Part shown: in pieces, positions 36,511 through 50,324 of the stretch
How positions within the stretch are numbered: the first letter of the stretch is position 1
Layout of the letters: the number at the start of each line of letters is the position of its first letter
NCBI GenBank assembly: GCA_948099385.1
Contig: CANUEZ040000164.1
Coordinates: forward strand, 4,904,501 to 4,968,500
Reading direction: 5' to 3'
DNA length: 64,000 nucleotides
DNA from: Fasciola hepatica
Taxonomy: Eukaryota; Platyhelminthes; Trematoda; Plagiorchiida; Fasciolidae
Notes under the pieces: generated by a model
The model's database searches: none
What the model saw: only the letters and a program-made list of their open reading frames with translations
What the model was told of the DNA's origin: nothing
Made by a program: the position numbers and the translations under genes

Positions 36511-38100
36511 TTAGCAATCAGTAAAATTTCTTCCAAATTACTTGATGAAACTTGACTGTCGTACAGAGAAAAAATATCAATCCATAGGATAATGTATGCT
36601 TATAAATGTGTCCATAATAATTTTATTTGACAAAATTCCGAAACTATTTGTCCCTACGTGCCCCGGTGAATCTCAAGGAATTTCACAAACTCGATGGGTC
36701 CAACACTTGAAAATCTCGATCAAAATGTGCAACATGGTCATTCGTAAACAGTGCCATTAGGAATCAACTTCATATTTGGGTCCGCTAAACAAAATACACG
36801 ATAGTAATCCTAAAATTTGTTTGATCATTTGAAAATGTTTGAATTTCAGAATGCAAATTCGTAGTGGTCTATTGAAGCTTTCTCCGATAATCGCTTGCCA
36901 AATTTGTTCACGTAACTCATAACTACCAGTATGCTCTGGTCAGCAATACTAACTCGTGATCCGATCAAACAATTGTCAACTATCTATGTCTAGTTTTTCG
37001 TTCAGCAAACTTCGGTGTAATGGACGTGCGAAAAGCTGACTTCATTCTATACTCTGCCACCTACTGTGTTCATTGATGTTCTATGGCACGACAATCACTT
37101 GATTCAACAGGTTGACAGAACGATGTCAATATCAAATCACAACGTAAGCGAGACGGAGTGTAGCTCATGATTACCTACACACTGTGTAGTACTAATTATA
37201 GAATATAATTTGGTTGTAAAATTTATCAGGTATTTCAGTTGAAAATACTGGACTGAGAAAGGGTGAATGGCATATGGAAAATCCTAAATGAGCTATGCAA
37301 TCTATCAAAAGCGTTCGGTATCATACCTTATTTTCTACCAAATTTTCCTTTTTCACGCTGGCTGACGATGTATGAGTTATTATTATTTTCAACTGAGTGA
37401 TGTTCGATTAATTCCAGAACCACATTTATGACGGTACCGATCGGAAAACACCATTCACCAAACATGAATACATGCACCCACTCATCGTTTGGAATAAAAG
37501 CTTAGAGTTCGACTCGAAGTCATTACCAGGCCAAATAGAGCAGAATTTCACTTCGGACGGAACCACCTCGTCTACGTGGTATTTCAATCCACGAATCAGG
37601 ATAAGCTTGAAGTTTATCTCTGATAACGCAGTGACCATTCGTGAATACGGGATTTGCAACATTTTATTTCCCATACTCGAGCATTTCATAAATAGATATC
37701 ACTCAAACAGTTCGTTCCAGTTCAGTTCGACAAAAATTTTACCTCGGTATTTTGTGCTCTTGGTTCAGCTGCCATCTTCCAGCATCATCCAGTCGAGGCT
37801 CAAATGAATGAAAGCATGAAGTGGAAAATAACCGAATAATGGTGGGAAGTGGAAATCACGAAAACAAGGAAAGAGTTCGAATGCAACTAAGCCGCTGACC
37901 GCGAGGTCTCGTCATATCACCTGGTATTTCCAGCCATCCGTTTGCGGGTCACTTGAACCTCAAACCGGAATTCTAACACATCCTACGTGACCAAGTCGAC
38001 TGGTCACGTATTTCATACCTCCCTGCCATGTTATGGACTGGCCATCTCGACTTACTCTTCAACCACCACCTGCCTCATAAAACAGCGTAAGTCAATGAAG

Positions 38101-41100
38101 TGGAATAGAATTGCCAATTTGGCACATTTCCACCGCATGCAGTATACCGTGAATGTAGCAGGCCACTCTCCGAATCTCCAACCGTGATGTAATCTTGATC
38201 ACATTTTCCCTCCTTTGTTCCTATCTGCAAAAATGAACATCAATGAATGAGCATTCCATTCATGGTGAAGCATATACTGCAGTACCGCAATCGGTACTAC
38301 ACGGAATTGCTCCGCTCAGCAGTAAAAGGAATATCAAGAACTCGTTGTCCCGTTTTATGGAGGCAGTCACATGTATAACTGGTCTGTCCAGAGTATTGCC
38401 GTCGGATGGCAGGATTACTGTAGCCTAATACGGGAGCTCTCGTTCTCACGATCATCATCCTTCTTTCTCTCATCAGATGAACATTCCAACACATAATCCA
38501 GGATGAGTTAAAATAGACAACAGTTCACAGAGTTTGTATTTATTAGCGATATCTGTCATTTCTGTCAAAACTCGGCTGGTTTAGAAAAGTATTCTTTTAC
38601 CGAAGTGTAAAATATTGGAGTGCCCCAAGTCCTAATAGTGGGTGCAAGAACGAAACTTCCAAGCCTTGGGCGTATTCCGAATGTTGGAGAGTGTTCCTCA
38701 GGTTTTTAATTGTTTCAGCTTTTTGAAGTGACAAATGTGTGATCGCCCTTGATAAGATGTTCTGCGAATGAAAAAAACTCCTCAGAAATGGTTTTGAATG
38801 CATCTACCATCTAATGCAGCTACTGACTGCTCTCTTTCCATCGTTTGATTTTTTTGGCTGGGTGAGACAGACAAATTTCGGGCGTCTTAACTGTTTCAGT
38901 CCATGCCGGCTGGACATGGCTTTAGGAAGATTCAAACACAAGAGGACCGGAGTTGACATACATCAATTCTTGATGAACACAGAAAATTGGGAATAACTGA
39001 ATGCGAAACTTGCAATCAGCCACAATCTGTCGCCTTGACGTGCAGTTCACCAACAGATCAGAAAGGCAGAATTTGTTGGACGTCACGTGTTAAGTCCATG
39101 GGATGTGATCTAACGCCCTCATTGACAATGATGAGCAATTACAACAGGGCTAACCATCAGAACACCTCTGGTGATCTTACATCACATAGCTTACGCACAC
39201 ATTGTATCAGAATTAATTCTAAGTCCTTCAGCGTGAACTCATTATGAAAGTGGCCATGAAAATCTGGAGGACTGAAATGTGTGGTCTCCTGGTGGAATCT
39301 GCCACAGCCCACTTATAAGAGGCTCGGCAAAGTAATAATCCTGATTGCCACGAATATTCCTGATAGAATTTTCAATGATTATTCATAAATGAATAAGTTG
39401 AAATAGATGGAAAGGGAACAGAGCTATTCTTGCAAATTTGCTTAGGCCTGTATGAACGCGGAACTGAAATTGTAAACGGTGAGCAATGTGATTTCAGTGT
39501 GGAGGAATGTGAGCCTTTTATCTGATATTGGTCAGTTCCTCCCGTTCACTGGTTCTAACATTGTTTCTGTACGCAGTTGTGAAGTCTCCACACCCTGGTC
39601 ACTATAGCAAATGAAAACCATCTGTTTGCTACGCTGTTCGACGTGTACTGTCGAGTTCTTCACGAAATCACAAGAGAGTAGACGTAGTACGCTCACGTAA
39701 TTTAGAGCACGTGCTTATTTTTATGGATATGTTATGACCGAAAGGCAGACTGAGGCCAAATTTCTGGTGAAATACTTTTGTGTTGTTATAGTTATATTTT
39801 ACTGCTCATATTGAATAGGCTCAAAGTAAGTCAAAGCTTGTCATGGACAATAACGATGGGATTCGACGTCGGAAAAGCAGAAAAACAATGGCCGTTCCAT
39901 AAAGTGGTAAAATGACTTTCAAAAATGATCTCTTCAATGATTATCCAGCAAATGCACACACCACATGGGAGTTATTTTGGAATAGTTAGACACAAATTCA
40001 GAAAACCCTCCTATCGAATTTTGTACGGATTTTCGAAGAGGATGCAGACCCAAATCAGATTTGTATTCGTTCAAATGAACTTCGGAATTTTACCACTGTT
40101 TAGCCTAGTCTGAATAATAATACTTCAGATACTAAATGCATGGCTTTCATTGTCTGTTATTTTTGCAACAGTTTTTGAGCAGGCCGTGTCTAGAAAAGCC
40201 TTTTGAAATGGGTATTTCGGCTTGCCCTAGCATATGAACACAACACCGACGGCGAAGCAACGTACAAGCAACAAATCACGCTGTTTTATGTGAGACAATA
40301 ACAAAGTGTCAAAGAGTCATGACTGTGTACAGGTTTACTAAGTAATAAGTGAAATTTCGATGTGTAACGTTTTGTATTCAGCATAATATCAGCTACTACG
40401 GAAAGACGTTCAAAAGAAATCGTATGCCTCAACTGAACAAAGGAAACCACGACGAAGCACAAAATTGCAGTGTGATTTATCTTGCATGCTCGTAGCTGTT
40501 GGCCACAAGGTTTGAGAAAGAGAAACCTCATGTGAAACAAATTCTCAATGAAGCATCAGAGATTAAATCTGTCATAAGAAGTGGAACAGTATGTTAACTG
40601 TAATGTTATCGAATTTCCCATGAAACACAATTCTAGGAGAGAATAGGATGCTTTATTAAAGTGACCACACCGTCAGCAATGCCCACACCAGCCAACCTAA
40701 TGTGAACACATCGGCCCAAACCCGTTAAACAATGTAATTCTCAAACGTCTTTTCTCATAACACGAGATTTCAACAGTTATTTTTTTCTTCACATCTTTTC
40801 TTCAACTCATTATATTTACATTTCCGTTTTTTATTTGAAGTATGAAGGCTCTTTTGTGAACAACATTGTGTAGTTTGTTATAGTTCAACGTATTGCTACT
40901 TGAAAATGTTTAATCAAATCTCCCTATTCGTTTCTCGCGGCTTAACTAACGACACATTTTCTCATGGCTTCAGTACAAAAACTTTCATTTAGCGACCGTT
41001 TCCCGATATTGTTTTCTTATGCTGACATATAACCCCGAGCATTCTTGCTTAGGAATAATGGTTACCAAACGAGATGACACAATTCAATTTCTTGCAGTCG

Positions 41101-41578
41101 AAGAAAAAAACAGTTGCACGTCGTTGTCTCTCACCAAAAAAGGTTATTTCAGCCGTCTCCACGTCAATACTCCCAACTTGTATGAGATGGATCTATGCTC
41201 GTTTGAGAAGAGTAGCATCAGATGAAGTGTTTTATCGCACAAACAAAAGAGGTGTTTGTCTTTTGCAATTTTCAGTCGTTTGTGGCGCAGTCGTTAAATC
41301 CGATGGTGTGTCAAAGTTCTAGTGCAGAACTGCGGTGGTTAGATTTTACCTTCTATCCGGCTCAGAAACATTTCCGTTGAAGTTAGAGGATAGGCGAAGA
41401 TTGCCGGCATTCGAGCATTGTTATCTTCGCAGCACTGTTCGAATAAGGGTAGAAAATCGTGTTAGCAGTGCTGAGATTTAACGAAAATTTTTGGGAACCA
41501 GAGAATAGTCTCTGGATCGAGTAGCGAATCCAAACAGATCAAGGTGATTGCAATGTGTTACGCATGCACACCGATTAG
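38101..41578 (+). repeat. Palindrome spacer, S copy II (3.5 kb)
   Basis: The unpaired centre of the large palindrome. It is a direct copy of 25,525-28,713 up to 41,285, then has about 230 bp with an RTE-like tail that copy I lacks. Recurrent short frames (38,243-38,428, 38,987-39,247, 39,925-40,113, 40,286-40,540 and 41,019-41,225) have no motif I recognise. They differ from copy I by replacement changes, so I do not call genes. A small indel difference is seen near 39,425. Confidence 0.85.
41305..41490 (+). mobile_element. RTE-like LINE fragment (spacer copy)
   Basis: Open stretch VVRFYLLSGSETFPLKLE, then RRRLPAFEHCYLRSTV, then RIRVENRVSSAEI and a stop. It is better preserved than the copy at 12,925, which has a stop at RV. 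It resembles the C terminus of RTE-type ORF2 (SETWPL, FDHRCLR). No catalytic domain is present. Confidence 0.7.
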
Positions 41579-43165
41579 CTTCTTTGACTTACGCTGTTTT
41601 ATGAGGCAGGTGGTGGTTGAGGAGTAAGTCGAGATGGCCAGTCCATAACATGGCAGGGAGGTATGAAATACGTGACCAGTCGACTTGGTCACGTAGGATG
41701 TGTTAGAATTCCGGTTTGAGGTTCAAGTGACCCGCAAACGGATGGCTGGAAATACCAGGTGATATGACGAGACCTCGCGGTCAGCGGCTTAGTTGCATTC
41801 GAACTCTTTCCTTGTTTTCGTGATTTCCACTTCCCACCATTATTCGGTTATTTTCCACTTCATGCTTTCATTCATTTGAGCCTCGACTGGATGATGCTGG
41901 AAGATGGCAGCTGAACCAAGAGCACAAAATACCGAGGTAAAATTTTTGTCGAACTGAACTGGAACGAACTGTTTGAGTGATATCTATTTATGAAATGCTC
42001 GAGTATGGGAAATAAAATGTTGCAAATCCCGTATTCACGAATGGTCACTGCGTTATCAGAGATAAACTTCAAGCTTATCCTGATTCGTGGATTGAAATAC
42101 CACGTAGACGAGGTGGTTCCGTCCGAAGTGAAATTCTGCTCTATTTGGCCTGGTAATGACTTCGAGTCGAACTCTAAGCTTTTATTCCAAACGATGAGTG
42201 GGTGCATGTATTCATGTTTGGTGAATGGTGTTTTCAGATCGGTACCGTCATAAATGTGGTTCTGGAATAATTCGAACATCACTCAGTTGAAAATAATAAC
42301 TCATACATCGTCAGCCAGCGTGAAAAAGGAAAATTTGGTAGAAAATAAGGTATGATACCGAACGCTTTTGATAGATTGCATAGCTCATTTAGGATTTTCC
42401 ATATGCCATTCACCCTTTCTCAGTCCAGTATTTTCAACTGAAATACCTGATAAATTTTACAACCAAATTATATTCTATAATTAGTAATACACAGTGTGTA
42501 GGTAATCATGAGCTACACTTCGTCTCGCTTACGTTGTGATTTGACATTGACATCGTTCTGTCAACCTGTTGAATCAAGTGATTGTCGTGCCATAGAACAT
42601 CAATGAACACAGTAGGTGGCAGAGTATAGAATGAAGTCAGCTTTTCGCACGTCCATTACACCGAAGTTTGCTGAACGAAAAACTAGACATAGATAGTTGA
42701 CAATTGTTTGATCGGATCACGAGTTAGTATTGCTGACTGGAGCATACTGGTAGTTATGAGTTACGTGAACAAATTTGGCAAGCGATTATCGAAGAAAGCT
42801 TCAATAGACCACTACGAATTTGCATTCTGAAATTCAAACATTTTCAAATGTTCAAACAAATTTTAGGATTACTATCGTGTATTTTGTTTAGCGGACCCAA
42901 ATATGAAGTTGATTCCTAATGGCACTGTTTACGAATGACCATGTTGCACATTTTGATCGAGATTTTCAAGTGTTGGACCCATCGAGTTTGTGAAATTCCT
43001 TGAGATTCACCGGGGCACGTAGGGACAAATAGTTTCGGAATTTTGTCAAATAAAATTATTATGGACACATTTATAAGCTTACATTATCCTATGGATTGAT
43101 ATTTTTTCTCTGTACGACAGTCAAGTTTCATCAAGTAATTTGGAAGAAATTTTACTGATTGCTAA

Positions 43166-43168
<3 letters not shown>

Positions 43169-43242
<74 letters not shown>
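43169..43242. repeat. (AT)n microsatellite in right arm, 74 bp
   Basis: Partner of the 110 bp tract at 36,398-36,507. Confidence 0.95.
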
Positions 43243-43244
<2 letters not shown>

Positions 43245-43477
43245 ACTCGGAATCAAACTTGATGTCAATGAATCAAAGACCAGTACAGAAGTACGGGCCC
43301 CAAATACAGATGAACATTTCAGGTGGTCAGTGAAAAAGGTGCGCCATCGTGTGACATTCAGTTTTTTTGTCTCATACATACAGATTAAATGCGGAATAAT
43401 GATTGATGAGCAGACCTAGACAAAAAATGTACAGGCCACCAGACGCGGTTTAGGGCGGCCACTCTTTTGAATTGGTG

Positions 43478-43622
43478 GCTATCAGTGCCCTAGACCCAGC
43501 GGCTCGAGCAATGCTTCGGAGATATCAAATGATAAACGCAGAAAGACGCCGAACATTCTTAACGCGAACTGACCGGGTCTCGCAGCAGTAGAGTAATACA
43601 CTGCGAACCACGTCGACGTACA
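43478..43622 (-). mobile_element. RTE-like LINE fragment, second type (right arm)
   Basis: Mirror copy of 36,018-36,162 with the same degraded LLYCCETR and YLRSIARA motifs on the minus strand. Confidence 0.65.
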
Positions 43623-46600
43623 CCAGGCACTTACAAGAGAACCGGATAATACGGTGACGACATGGATGTCGCAGATTTGTTAGAGCGGTAATAACTCGCA
43701 CTAGGATGAATGATGCACAATCACAAATGAATAAGCCAATAAGTGAAAACGACTCTATGATGATCAGATAGGGAATGGACAGAGGAATAGAGAATGAAGT
43801 GCAGGCTAAGGGAGCGAAATGTTCATGGGGAAGAAATGGGTTCTGGATGGGAGCTAATACGCAACGGACAAGGAATACTGGTATGAAAACGGGTGACGTG
43901 AGTGGTGTATATGGATCAAATTTCACTGTTATAGGGCTAGGCAAGTCAAAGGTCAATCGTTTTACCAAATCAAAACAAAATCAAACGTAGGTGAAAATCT
44001 GTGGGTCGAGGGCTGGGCGAGAGGGACCAGTGGTTCCAGTTGGTGGGCTGAATTTATTTTCTCAAGTTTCGTAGATACCGTTATAGCAGACGTATCGGTT
44101 AAAACAAGGACCTCTTGCTTGGAAAGGATTGTACTTTGCAGACAATGATTGGGGGAGCCTTTAGAATGCCAACTATGAAGTATTTTTTCCATTATTATAA
44201 GTACTGTTTTCTGTATAGGAGTGTGTTCAGGGTTGGAGAGTACTCTCGCTTGATCAGTTCAATAAAGGGGAGCTGTAAAAACTGATCTATGGTTATATCT
44301 TAGCCGGCTTCGGTTAGTGAGGCTACCCAAATTCTATCCGGGTATAATAGTAAGTGAGTACCACTCATTCAACTGGTTGCCATACAATGAAGATAAACAC
44401 AGACGGTGCATACTGGAAATGAAATTCTACTAATAATAGGTTTACGGTTGTTCAGACAAATCCCAGAAACCGTCGTCAAGAAACACATTCGCCCACAGCC
44501 TCATTATTGACAATGCTCGAACTGACTGAGTAAGCTATCCCCGAATGGATGCACTCGCAGGTAAGCGTCCCCAACAACCATTCCCATTCCCCTGTAAACC
44601 AAATAAATGCATTATATGAAAGATGAAGTCTAATTAGTCTATCTTATAAAGAAATGCTGTTCTATCTTGTTTAGTTATATTCCTCGATCGCTTTTCCAAC
44701 TAAATTAAACTCGTGATGAGCGCATCACCTGCCTGCTGGACTACCATCGTGATTCACTGATAGGAATATATTATTCCTAACTCCTGACCAACAAATTTCG
44801 AGTGCATTAGGGCACCGTTCTTTACTCACAACCTTTTTCCGCGTAAATCAGTGATATGTATCTCAACTCTCCCATTTCAATGTAAGTCCCCGATTTCATT
44901 CGAGAACATGCAATGTGCAATTTTTCCGGTTTCCAATCACTTGCCACTTCCATCCAGTTGCGTTGGGAAATAAAACATTCAAATGGTCTTTCTACATAGT
45001 GCTTTTTTCACTTTCACTTTTCCTCGCAGATAACAAGAAAAATAACGTCAGTGTTTCCACTCTTTTCCGTGATCTCAGTCGATCACTCAGTTCTCTGACT
45101 CTAAATACTGGCACAAGACCGACGGAGAAATTCAATGAAAAAGCTTACTCTATCAAACACTTTGAGATACTAATGATTAGCAAGATCTGATGAGAATCAA
45201 CCTTTTTCTCTTATCTCTGCTGAAAAGCTTATCTTTAAACATACCGGCAGACATATCGCGCCGGGTGAAAAGTTGACCCAGAACATACCTTTGAGCCATA
45301 ACCAACCCCTGTATACCGAATTTCATTTCTACTTGTCCTAGTCCACGACACGTTATGATTTCCGGGGTATCACTTCAAAGAAAATAGTAGTAGTACCCGA
45401 GTTCTGCGCCAATCCGGCGAATTCAGAAAAGAATGATGTTGCGACCTAATGTCTTTGAATAAAATGTTAGCACATGCGGTTAAAATTCCTGAATACAGTA
45501 CTTTATTCCAGAACACTAACAGGTTTTACCAAGTTACGCGCATAGAATCCAAAACCGATTTCGCATAAAGTTAGCAATTTATTCCCGCCCATAAGAAACG
45601 AAATCTTCGTTTGTATAACTTACATATAGTGTTACCTTGCCGAATAGGAAGACCAAAGAAAATGTCACCTTTCATCCGGATACTGTGGGTTGAAAATCAC
45701 TGAGGGTTTATCCACAATAAAGAGACAAACCGATGACTAGTTCTACTGCTATCGAGAATCGACGGTTTTGCCTGTCTTATACACGTGCCTTCAATCAACA
45801 ATCACAGAACGATCGATCGTCAGCTCCAATCAATTTTACTGATGTTTCTAGCTTGTTCATATGTACGCGTGAACACAGACGCCATCACTCAGTCAACCAG
45901 CATTCAGTCAATGCCGGTCTAATTTGTGACCAAATGGACTAGAATTTGACACCATTCGGAAGACAAGACGTTGTCCGTGGTTTGCCTCAATCGGTAACAC
46001 GAATACATGTGCCCCCAATTGCATTTTTGAAACGTGCGTGCGAGGAGCAGCTTTCGAATGTTCCTCATGGGACCCACTGAATATCGGTACCCGTTTCACT
46101 AACAATATTATAAATTGAGACGTTCAGATGTGTCCCAAAGCTCAAACAGCACATTCTAGATGATACAAAATTGAGTGTATGATGTTCACGTATGGAGCCG
46201 AATGTCATTTTGGGTGCGCATCATGGACAGTTGTAGTTTGAATTTTCAAAATGTCAAACTATTCTAGGTTGAAGATGTCTATCGTGATTCGAAGACGGCA
46301 AAGTAGATGGTCACGTATCACATTGAATCAGTGTCCACAGCCTGTTCTGTGAATGTTGTTGATCCAGCGGTGTAGCTCACGAGATATGAAAACCTGGGTA
46401 TGAATATCGAAGGTAACCGAAACCGGATGTCTGTCGAGCTAAGAGACAATGCACTGGCACCAACCGTATTACCACACCGAAACTATTGTAGCATTCGGTT
46501 TAACTTTTTCAGAACCATGGTTTTCAGTTATATCTGGTAGTATGAGGTAGATTTGGAATGTGAGTTAGTTCTTTCCAATTCAACCGAGAATCATTATGAG

Positions 46601-47687
46601 ATGAGGAAATCAAACAAAAGGTCCGGACAATGGAACGGATCTAGTGAGAGCAAAATGACCAATGGCGTGAGAGTTAGCAACAGTGAAATGCTAAGCTGTA
46701 TATAAAACATCGTTGGATAACACAATCGAACCATTCACATTGAATGTCTGTAATCATTTGGAACATGAATGAAAACGTCATATGAGCATGAGACCCAGAA
46801 AGACGAATTCGAACATTCCACTGAGGATTATGTTGGAGACATCATGCACATTCATTACATTATCAGGCAAGAAAAAAAGGTATCATGTTCCTTCCAGCAA
46901 TTTTCTCCAGCCAATACTGGATGTAAACACCAGGTATATTAACCATGTGCCCTTATATATTTAGGCAAAATAAATTATATTTCTGTGTTTATGTTGAGCG
47001 GTATTTGGTAATTCGGAATAAACGGTCAGCAAAAATGCCGTCAGGCTTTGTCTGAAATTTCAAACAAGAGTTATATTCACCGACTTTCTGTTTGTACTTT
47101 GAAGATTTCTCATCGACGATGAATCACTAACTAACTACCGGTAACAGTTTGGGCTGTCCTAGAAATTTTTTTCTCATTCGAGTTTCCTAACAGTTCCGGA
47201 TTGAAACAGCCGTGTTGAAATGCACGGATATGGCACCAGGATTCCAATATATGTTCGGAGGCTCAATGGTTCAATCGTTAGAAAAGGCACATGTAAATAT
47301 ACCACCGAACAAAATGGGCAAATCTTGGTGAGTCGGAACAACTGTTCATTTCATGACCTTCAATAAAACCTTTGAAATTCAACGATATGGATGGAACAGC
47401 ACCCAGAGAAAAGGGACTACGAGATCGATTTTTGAACTAAGTACCGCGCACTGGAGTCATTCTATATTTCAACGTTGGTTATTGGGGTATGACCAATTTT
47501 GTACGTATCAGAATCGAATTCCCTCAAGTTATTATTCGTAAGCGAAACCATCTGTGCCACTTTCTATTGCTCAATGGTCGGTAATGTACGCACAAAAACC
47601 ATCACGAGGTGCATTATTGCACCAATGTAGCTTGCACTATCAGTCATTCGCTATGCTATTAATCAGTGCGATGGAATACTACGACTG

Positions 47688-48167
47688 TTTTCATACTATT
47701 ATCACGCAATTACTTGCAAATAGTGTGTGGCATTGACGAATATTTGCTTTGCTGACTACCTCTCGGATTCCACATTTCACGCACAAACCTCAGGTCATCC
47801 GACCAACCTGCACTCGGAAGCACCAGACTCGAGTTTCGCTCTTGCTTGATATCATCAGTGGTGCATATCCTCTGCCACACCCAGGGTTTGCACCCGGGCC
47901 TTTTAACCTCGAAGGCGTGTGTGTTACCACCGCGCCACCCTGTTTTCGTCCGGACTGATCTGAATCGCCAAGGTAAGCTTGTTCAGGTGTCGACCTCTAG
48001 GACAGCCAGAGATGCCCAACAGCTTCGAATGGAGACACGGTACCAGCCCCGTTAACTCAAAGCGAATGCCGCCCCCCCATTTTAAACCTGCATCGCATTT
48101 TTCATAGATAATCACGCAACTACTTGCGAGTAGTGTGTGTGATTGATGAATATTCGTTTTGCTGACT
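47688..48167 (-). mobile_element. SINE-like element with pol III boxes and hammerhead ribozyme (right arm)
   Basis: Mirror copy of the left-arm element: A box 47,925-47,937, B box 47,884-47,895 with the same altered base, and hammerhead core about 47,816-47,871 on the minus strand (CTGATGA complement at 47,852-47,858, stem I strands at 47,820-47,825 and 47,859-47,864). It shares the left-arm variants, for example loop AAGCAA where copy 1 has AAACAA, so the arms share a more recent origin than copy 1. Confidence 0.7.
47816..47871 (-). ncRNA. Type I hammerhead ribozyme core (right arm)
   Basis: Same core, stems and GTC cleavage triplet as the left arm. All conserved nucleotides are retained and stem II is equally weak. 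Confidence 0.65.
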
Positions 48168-49150
48168 GTTTTCATAGTGTTTGTTGCCAGATTATAATTG
48201 GCATTTGAATGGACGCACCGTGACAGAGTGTTACACTCCTTCCAGTACTCATGTCTGCTGACTGGTCGTTTCCGTTGATCAGTTATTGTTTACATCTCAT
48301 TTTTACCACAAAGGCCCCAGCTGTCTATTTTATTTATTATTTACCGAACGCTTGTGATAGATTGCATAGCTTATTTAGGATTTTCCATATGCCATTCACC
48401 CTTTCTCAGTCCAGTATTTTCAACTGAAATACCTGATAAATTTTACAACTAAATTATATTCTATAATTAGTAATACACAGTGTGTAGGTAATCATGAGCT
48501 ACACTTCGTCTCGCTTACGTTGTGATTTGACATTGACATCGTTCTGTCAACCTGTTGAATCAAGTGATTGTCGTGCCATAGAACATCAATGAACACAGTA
48601 GGTGGCAGAGTATAGAATGAAGTCAGCTTTTCGCACGTCCATTACACCGAAGTTTGCTGAACGAAAAACTAGACATAGATAGTTGACAATTGTTTGATCG
48701 GATCACGAGTTATTATTGCTGACTGGAGCATACTGGTAGTTATGAGTTACGTGAACAAATTTGGCAAGCGATTATCGGAGAAAGCTTCAATAGACCACTA
48801 CGAATTTGCATTCTGAAATTCAAACATTTTCAAATGATCAAACAAATTTTAGGATTACTATCGTGTATTTTGTTTAGCGGACCCAAATATGAAGTTGATT
48901 CCTAATGGCACTGTTTACGAATGACCATGTTGCACATTTTGATCGAGATTTTCAAGTGTTGGACCCATCGAGTTTGTGAAATTCCTTGAGATTCACCGAA
49001 GCACGTAGGGACAAATAGTTTTGGAATTTCGTCAAATAAAATTATTATGGACACATTTATAAGCATACATTATCCTATGGATTGATAATTTTTCACTGTA
49101 GGACAATCGAATTTCATCAAGTAATTTGGGAGATATTTACCGATGGCTAA

Positions 49151-49153
<3 letters not shown>

Positions 49154-49229
<76 letters not shown>
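49154..49229. repeat. (AT)n microsatellite in amplicon, 76 bp
   Basis: Same amplicon position as the other (AT)n tracts. Confidence 0.95.
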
Positions 49230-49231
<2 letters not shown>

Positions 49232-49464
49232 ACTCGGAATCAAACTTGATGTCAATGAATCAAAGACCAGTACAGAAGTACGGGCCGCAAATGCAGATGA
49301 ACATTTCAGGTGGTCAGTGTAAAAGGTGCGCCATCGTGTGACATTCAGTTTTTTTGTCTCATACATACAGATTAAGTGCGGAATAATGAATGATGATCAG
49401 ACTTAGACAAAAAATATCCAGGCCACCAGACGCGGTTTAAGGCGACCACTCTTTTGAATTGGTG

Positions 49465-49609
49465 GCTATCAGTGCCCTAGACCCAGCGGCTCGAGCAATG
49501 CTTCGGAGATATCAAATGATAAACGCAGAAAGACGCCGAACATTCTTAACGCGAACTGACCGGGTCTCGCAGCAGTAGAGTAATACACTGCGAACCACGT
49601 CGACGTACA
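49465..49609 (-). mobile_element. RTE-like LINE fragment, second type (49 kb)
   Basis: Fifth occurrence of the LLYCCETR / YLRSIARA fragment, on the minus strand as part of the amplicon copy. Confidence 0.65.
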
Positions 49610-50324
49610 CCAGGCACTTACAAGAGAACCGGATAATACGGTGACGACATGGATGTCGCAGATTTGTTAGAGCGGTAATAACTCGCACTAGGATGAATGA
49701 TGCACAATCACAAATGAATAAGCCAATAAGTGAAAACGACTCCATGATGATCAGATAGGGAATGGACAGAGGAATAGAGAATGAAGTGCAGGCTAAGGGA
49801 GCGAAAGGTTCATGGGTTCTGGAAGGGAACTAATACGCAACGGACAAGGAATACTGGTATGAAAACGGGTGACGTGAGTGGTGTATATGGATCAAATTTC
49901 ACTGTTATAGGGCTAGGCAAGTCAAAGGTCAATCGTTTTACCAAATCAAAATTCTCTGCTGAAATGAGCCGGAGACTGAATCTTGTGAACACACCGCCGT
50001 CAGGCTGATAGAAGCGTATTTCACCTGCGAGAACACCAAACTTTGTCGTGTGGTAGAGAAAGAAATAAGGGGTGATGTCTCTCACAGCTAGTATCACCGG
50101 GAATGTAGCTGATTTCGCCTTAAGGTGTTCAATTTGTACGATGAACAACAATGTTTTAAATGGGTTCACTGGGAATGCCTTGAGATCTGCAAACTTAAAT
50201 GTCCACCAGTCAAAAAATCAGGTAGACTGAAGGTTATGGACCGCTCTGAGTCCTCAGGGTTGGATTCGGTCATTGAATGAACCACAAAATTTAGCTTCAT
50301 ACGAAGTGGTATCGTCAGAGGGAA

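Larger units (their letters stand above)
41579..48252 (+). repeat. Large palindrome, right arm (6,674 bp)
   Basis: Inverted complement of 31,368-38,100. The outer end, ccagtactcat, is at 48,252. Direct similarity to copy 1 continues past it to 48,327, so the palindrome edge is a breakpoint on the left side and not the end of the repeat. The arm contains block C, (AT)n, an RTE-like tail (-), segments A and B, and the hammerhead element (-). A divergent patch at 47,180-47,203 differs from both the left arm and copy 1. Confidence 0.93.
48340..49945 (+). repeat. Fifth partial amplicon copy
   Basis: Direct copy of about 42,358-43,980, starting near ttaccgaacgcttgtgatag. It includes (AT)n, an RTE-like tail (-) and a shortened A segment. 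In that segment 11 bp are lost between two ATGGG repeats near 49,813. It is cut by block D copy II at 49,952. Confidence 0.85.
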